DNA of 64,000 bases from Actinomycetota bacterium (GTDB lineage Bacteria > Actinomycetota > Thermoleophilia > BMS3ABIN01): contig JACRMB010000002.1 of NCBI GenBank assembly GCA_016235065.1, forward strand, positions 62,001 to 126,000, given 5' to 3'. Of this stretch, positions 60,642-64,000 are shown one piece after another (the stretch's first letter is position 1; every line of letters begins with the position of its first letter). The position numbers and the translations under genes were made by a program. The notes under the pieces are model-generated. The model had not been told where the DNA came from. It saw only the letters and a program-made list of their open reading frames with translations, and did no database searches.

Positions 60642-61288
60642 GAGAATTACTGGAAAGATTCGAACACGCGATAATCAACGGTGACGCCGATGGCAGCGCC
60701 GACCTGGCCGACGCTATCGTCGTCCGGGGCCAGGCGACGCCTGATGATATCTTCGAACACCTGTCGAACGCCATGGAGGTTGTGGGTGGCAGGTATGAGA
60801 CCGGCGAATATTTCATCCCTGAGATGCTGCGATCGGCCGAGGCCGTTGAGAAGGCCATGGCCGTGCTCGAGCCATACCTTTTCGAGCATCGCCACGAGGA
60901 CGCCGGGGTCATCGTCATGGGAACGGTCAAGGGTGACATCCACAACATCGGCAAGAACATCATAGTCTCGGCCCTGAAGGCCACGGGCTATGACGTCCAT
61001 GACCTTGGAGTGAACGTCTCAACCGAAAAGTTCCTCAACGCTATAAGCGAGACCGACGCAGACCTGCTCCTGCTTTCAGCCTTCACGACTTCCACCAAGC
61101 AGGCGCTGCTCGACATAATCGCCGCGCTGGAAGCCGACGGCATGCGCGAGAAGGTCAAGGTTGTCTCCGGCGGAGCATCCCATTCAGAGGAATTCGCCCG
61201 CGAAGTCGGTGTTGACGGCTTCGCCACCGATGTGAAAAGCACACTGGCTCTATGTCATCGCCTCATGAATCCCATGGAATCACAATGA
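60638..61288 (+). CDS. Corrinoid (B12-binding) methyl carrier protein
   Basis: A 216-residue protein with an N-terminal helical cap (residues 1-88) and a Rossmann-like cobalamin domain. The cobalt-ligand motif is TVKGDIHNIGKNI (D-x-H-x-x-G), followed by ATGYDVHDLGVNV and a C-terminal GGASHSEEFAREVGVDGFATD. It belongs to the MtaC/MtbC/MttC family of methyl carriers. ATG overlaps with the upstream methyltransferase and the downstream radical SAM gene indicate one translation unit. Confidence 0.93.
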   Translation: MRELLERFEHAIINGDADGSADLADAIVVRGQATPDDIFEHLSNAMEVVGGRYETGEYFIPEMLRSAEAVEKAMAVLEPYLFEHRHEDAGVIVMGTVKGDIHNIGKNIIVSALKATGYDVHDLGVNVSTEKFLNAISETDADLLLLSAFTTSTKQALLDIIAALEADGMREKVKVVSGGASHSEEFAREVGVDGFATDVKSTLALCHRLMNPMESQ

Positions 61289-62715
61289 CAGAAAACCATA
61301 AACAGGATAAGGCTCAGGGGGAAGCCAGGGTCTTATTGATCACACCACCACAGGATCTGGGCCGGGGAGAGGTCAAAAGGCCCTGGATTACGACACAGCC
61401 GCTGGGGCTTGCCTATGTGGCTGCCGCAGTGCGGGACGCAGGCTTTGAGGTCAGGGTGATAGACGCCTACTCCAAAGGATTGCCTGGCGCGACTATCCGT
61501 GACGAGATCAAGTCTTACCAGCCGCAGATCGTTGGCATCTCGTCACTCACGCCTCAATGGGCTGATGCCATGCAGGTGGCTGCGATAGCCAAGTCGGTAT
61601 CAGGCAGCATACTGACTGTTGTGGGTGGACCACATGTCACAGCCCTGCCTGAACAGGCGGCAAGCGCAGACGGAATCGACCTGGCCGTTATCGCCGAGGG
61701 CGAGCAGGCGATGCCGGATATCTGCCGCGCGGTCTCGTCGGGCACTGGATTCGAAGCAATCGAAGGCATTGCCTACATGCGCGATGGCAAGGTTCACAGG
61801 ACGCCGCCGCGAGCATATATCACTGACCTGGACAGCCTTTCTTTTCCCGCACACGATCTGTTATGGGAACCCAAGCTTTACAACCCGTATCCCATGTGGG
61901 GCAAACGGGGCAACTTCTCCTGTATAATCAGCGGCCGCGGCTGCCCTTATAACTGCTCATTTTGTGATGTCACCAGCCAGCAGGGCAAGCGGTATCGTCT
62001 GCGCAGCGCCAGGAACATCGTCGACGAATTCATATGGCTGAACCGTGACTTTGGTGTTTCCATGTTTTCTTTCCGGGACCCCTCTATGATCTGTAACAGG
62101 CGCCGTCTTCTGGAAATCTGTGAACTGGTCGTTGCCAACGGTCTCGATATAGCCTGGACCTGTAGCGCCCGCGCTAACGAAGTGGATTCAGAAATGCTGG
62201 CAGCGATGAAGCGAGCCGGCTGCCGCGCCATACAGTATGGCATCGAGGTCGGCAACGCCGACATGCTCATGGAGATCAAGAACATCACCAGAGAGAAGGT
62301 AGCTGCTGCGGTGCAGGCGACTCGCAAGGCCGGTATCCATGCCCATGGCTATTTTCTTTTTGGTTTTATGAAAGAGACTCCGGAGACCATCGAGGACACT
62401 ATCGATTTCGCCTGTTCACTTTCTCTGGATAGCGCAGGTTTTGCGGTCATGGTGCCATTCCCAGGCACCAGGGAATTTGAGGACTTCAAGAGGGAAGGTC
62501 TGCTTCTGACTGAGGATTGGCAGGATTACAATGTCACTGCCAAACCTGTCTACCGTCATAAAAACCTGACTGACGAGCAGCTACGGGCGGCGCCCCGGCG
62601 CGCCTATCGTCGCTTCTACATGAGGCCGAGCATCATCCTGCGGCATGCGAAGTTGATCACATCTCCCAGGATTCTGATTAATTATCTGAAGAGCGCCCGG
62701 CTGATGTTCAGGTAG
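61285..62715 (+). CDS. B12-binding-domain radical SAM enzyme
   Basis: A 476-residue enzyme of the BchE/B12-rSAM class. The N-terminal cobalamin domain (residues 15-160) has VLLITPPQDLGRGE and VVGGPHVTALPE. The radical SAM core carries C220-x3-C224-x2-C227 in GRGCPYNCSFCD for the [4Fe-4S] cluster. Such enzymes perform methylations, cyclisations or ring openings. The ATG at 61285 overlaps the corrinoid gene stop by four bases; the longer frame to 61252 lies wholly inside it. The substrate is unknown; co-translation with a corrinoid carrier is unusual. Confidence 0.88.
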   Translation: MTENHKQDKAQGEARVLLITPPQDLGRGEVKRPWITTQPLGLAYVAAAVRDAGFEVRVIDAYSKGLPGATIRDEIKSYQPQIVGISSLTPQWADAMQVAAIAKSVSGSILTVVGGPHVTALPEQAASADGIDLAVIAEGEQAMPDICRAVSSGTGFEAIEGIAYMRDGKVHRTPPRAYITDLDSLSFPAHDLLWEPKLYNPYPMWGKRGNFSCIISGRGCPYNCSFCDVTSQQGKRYRLRSARNIVDEFIWLNRDFGVSMFSFRDPSMICNRRRLLEICELVVANGLDIAWTCSARANEVDSEMLAAMKRAGCRAIQYGIEVGNADMLMEIKNITREKVAAAVQATRKAGIHAHGYFLFGFMKETPETIEDTIDFACSLSLDSAGFAVMVPFPGTREFEDFKREGLLLTEDWQDYNVTAKPVYRHKNLTDEQLRAAPRRAYRRFYMRPSIILRHAKLITSPRILINYLKSARLMFR

Positions 62716-62763
62716 CAAGGTCTGTTTTCAGGCTGTCAGGCGCATCAGCAACTGCCGTCTTTC

Positions 62764-63999
62764 CTAAGAGCCTCCACCGGTCTCCACCCGATATACCCGA
62801 AACGTCTCGACGTCGCTGTTTGAGAAAGTAAAAGGCAGCTTGCCCCAATGGCTGCCGTAGAGGCCGGCATTGACCGCCATGTTCATCACCCGGATTGGAT
62901 CGTCAGACTTGATGCCGGTCGAATCCACCAGCTTCAGGCGCTCAACGACAGCATTATCAAGCGGCCAGTCCATCAGGCTGGCCCGCACAACCAGATCGCC
63001 ATCAGCCAGTTCTGTGTTCGCGGAAGTCAGATAGCTGTATCCCTCTGCTTCCATGTAATGCCGCAGACCCCATTCGCCTACGAACCAGACCTCGCCTTCG
63101 GGATGATAGCGTTCCTCGAATCCGGTGGAAAAATCCTTGTATGCCTGGGCCAGCCGGTTGTCCGCGGACGAGACGGCGATTCCAGTCATGAATGTCACAG
63201 CCACGATAACGGCTGCAACCAGGGAAACCGTCGCCGCCGATCTGATACCGGCCTCAAGCTCCCGAAAAACGAGCAACACCAGTGGCGCCAGGAATGGCAG
63301 GCTGTACTTGGCGGTCGCATGCGGCAGAAGCAGCATCACCACGCTTAACATCGCCAACAGCCAGAAAGCCAGAAAAACAAAATCAGAGTCTACCTGCCGC
63401 CGTTTGATCGCATTTGCCAGCTGCACCCACGACTCGCTGGAAATGGAAATGATCACCATGGCTGCAGCTGCCAGAAAGACCGCGAACAGGATCGCCGTTG
63501 CCAGCGGGAAAAACACGATGTGCGTGTAGTAATAATAAGACAGGGCAGCCGAGGCTGTGGCTATGGGTAAAAGCAACATCCAGCGACGGCGCTTCAGACA
63601 ATAAATGCCTGCTGCAAACAGGGGAAATACCGCTGCGCCGCCCATCTGCACGAGATTTCCTTCGACCCGATAAAGAACGCTTGAACCACCCAGGCTCAGA
63701 CCGCGGGCATGCTTGAACCGCGGCAGCGCTCCATAGCGGTAAAGGCTGTAGAGGGCATAGGCGGCAAAACCGGCTATTGGTAGCAGCAATGGCAAGGCGG
63801 TCTTCCAGGTCAGCTTCTGCTGCAGCCAGGCATAGGCCGGCAGCAGCAGGATGAGCACCAGGGCCTGGTATCCGGTAAATACAGCCAGGATCGCCGCGAT
63901 GCCGGCTAGCGCCAGCAAACGATCGTCATCGCGATCGACGCCAAAAATGTATGCGGCGACAGTAGCGAGCCAGAACGCCATCATCGGCAGATCGCCCAT
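62764..63999 (-). CDS. Multi-pass membrane glycosyltransferase (GT39/ArnT-like), partial
   Basis: C-terminal 411 residues of a membrane glycosyltransferase; the gene continues past the window end, so the ATG at 63999 is probably internal. At least eight hydrophobic segments precede a soluble tail (from about residue 280). The sequence MGDLPMMAFWLATVAAY at the visible start resembles the region after the first catalytic loop of dolichyl/polyprenyl-phosphate sugar transferases. The catalytic Asp lies upstream. The soluble tail contains GEVWFVGEWGLRHYMEAEG. It converges on the radical SAM gene with a 48-base gap and no clear terminator. Confidence 0.7.
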   Translation of the reverse strand: MGDLPMMAFWLATVAAYIFGVDRDDDRLLALAGIAAILAVFTGYQALVLILLLPAYAWLQQKLTWKTALPLLLPIAGFAAYALYSLYRYGALPRFKHARGLSLGGSSVLYRVEGNLVQMGGAAVFPLFAAGIYCLKRRRWMLLLPIATASAALSYYYYTHIVFFPLATAILFAVFLAAAAMVIISISSESWVQLANAIKRRQVDSDFVFLAFWLLAMLSVVMLLLPHATAKYSLPFLAPLVLLVFRELEAGIRSAATVSLVAAVIVAVTFMTGIAVSSADNRLAQAYKDFSTGFEERYHPEGEVWFVGEWGLRHYMEAEGYSYLTSANTELADGDLVVRASLMDWPLDNAVVERLKLVDSTGIKSDDPIRVMNMAVNAGLYGSHWGKLPFTFSNSDVETFRVYRVETGGGS

Positions 64000-64000
64000 G

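Overview
The window is about 60 % G+C and contains only bacterial genes. Gene order points to a deep-branching, probably anaerobic member of the Actinomycetota. The evidence is rpmE–thyX–DUF1385–prfA–prmC, then tsaC–rpiB–glyA–dCMP deaminase–wecA–atp operon–murA, and proB–proA–nadD–LytR_C–rsfS. Frequent TTG/GTG starts and several promoters that would give leaderless mRNAs fit this. The taxonomic call is inference. An anaerobic lifestyle is suggested by a flavodiiron/rubredoxin/superoxide-reductase cluster, a class I (Fe-S) fumarase, and a corrinoid protein with an MtaA/UroD-like methyltransferase.

Layout. 1-2300: the end of a PIN-domain gene, then ligA. 2360-5792 (minus): a metal-efflux operon of a CadC-like ArsR regulator and two CDF transporters, followed by two PCYCGC-family membrane proteins. 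Both of these continue through in-frame UGA codons exactly where the family carries a CxxC, one as UxxC and one as UxxU. Each UGA is followed by a SECIS-like hairpin, so both are best read as tandem selenoproteins. 5936-7945: a secreted 3D-domain protein and, divergently, a MarC-family protein. 8111-10652: RCKP zinc ribbon, flavodiiron protein, rubredoxin, an unusual rubredoxin fusion and superoxide reductase. 10860-15792: a small exported protein, then hsp20–clpB–permease on the minus strand. 16037-20950: a baeRF-type protein, a DUF1385 paralogue, malic enzyme and two-subunit fumarase.

21131-23272: an orphan response regulator, three tRNA genes (Ala-TGC, Ala-CGC, Val-CAC) and a lipoprotein. 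23449-27401: rpmE, thyX, DUF1385, prfA, prmC. 27594-32741: a 1715-residue protein of about 40 TPRs split by a 280-residue Glu/Pro-rich linker. 32772-35392: tsaC, rpiB, glyA. 35792-44030: three large exported proteins that share two recognisable but apparently unnamed modules, an 'FTWYD...SQRV...FNEV' repeat and a C-terminal beta-rich domain. 44178-53408: dCMP deaminase, wecA and the complete ATP synthase operon (H+-type c subunit). 53480-59545: murA, proB (apparent CTG start), proA, nadD, a LytR_C protein and rsfS. 59616-62715: an overlapping trio of UroD/MtaA-like methyltransferase, corrinoid protein and B12-binding radical SAM enzyme. 62764-end (minus): a truncated membrane glycosyltransferase.

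Functionally, most genes are housekeeping (replication/repair, translation, energy, wall precursors, proline and folate-linked metabolism). The accessory interest lies in the selenoprotein/metal-efflux island, the oxygen-defence cluster, the TPR giant, the modular surface proteins and the corrinoid trio. No CRISPR array, rRNA, intact insertion sequence or prophage was seen.
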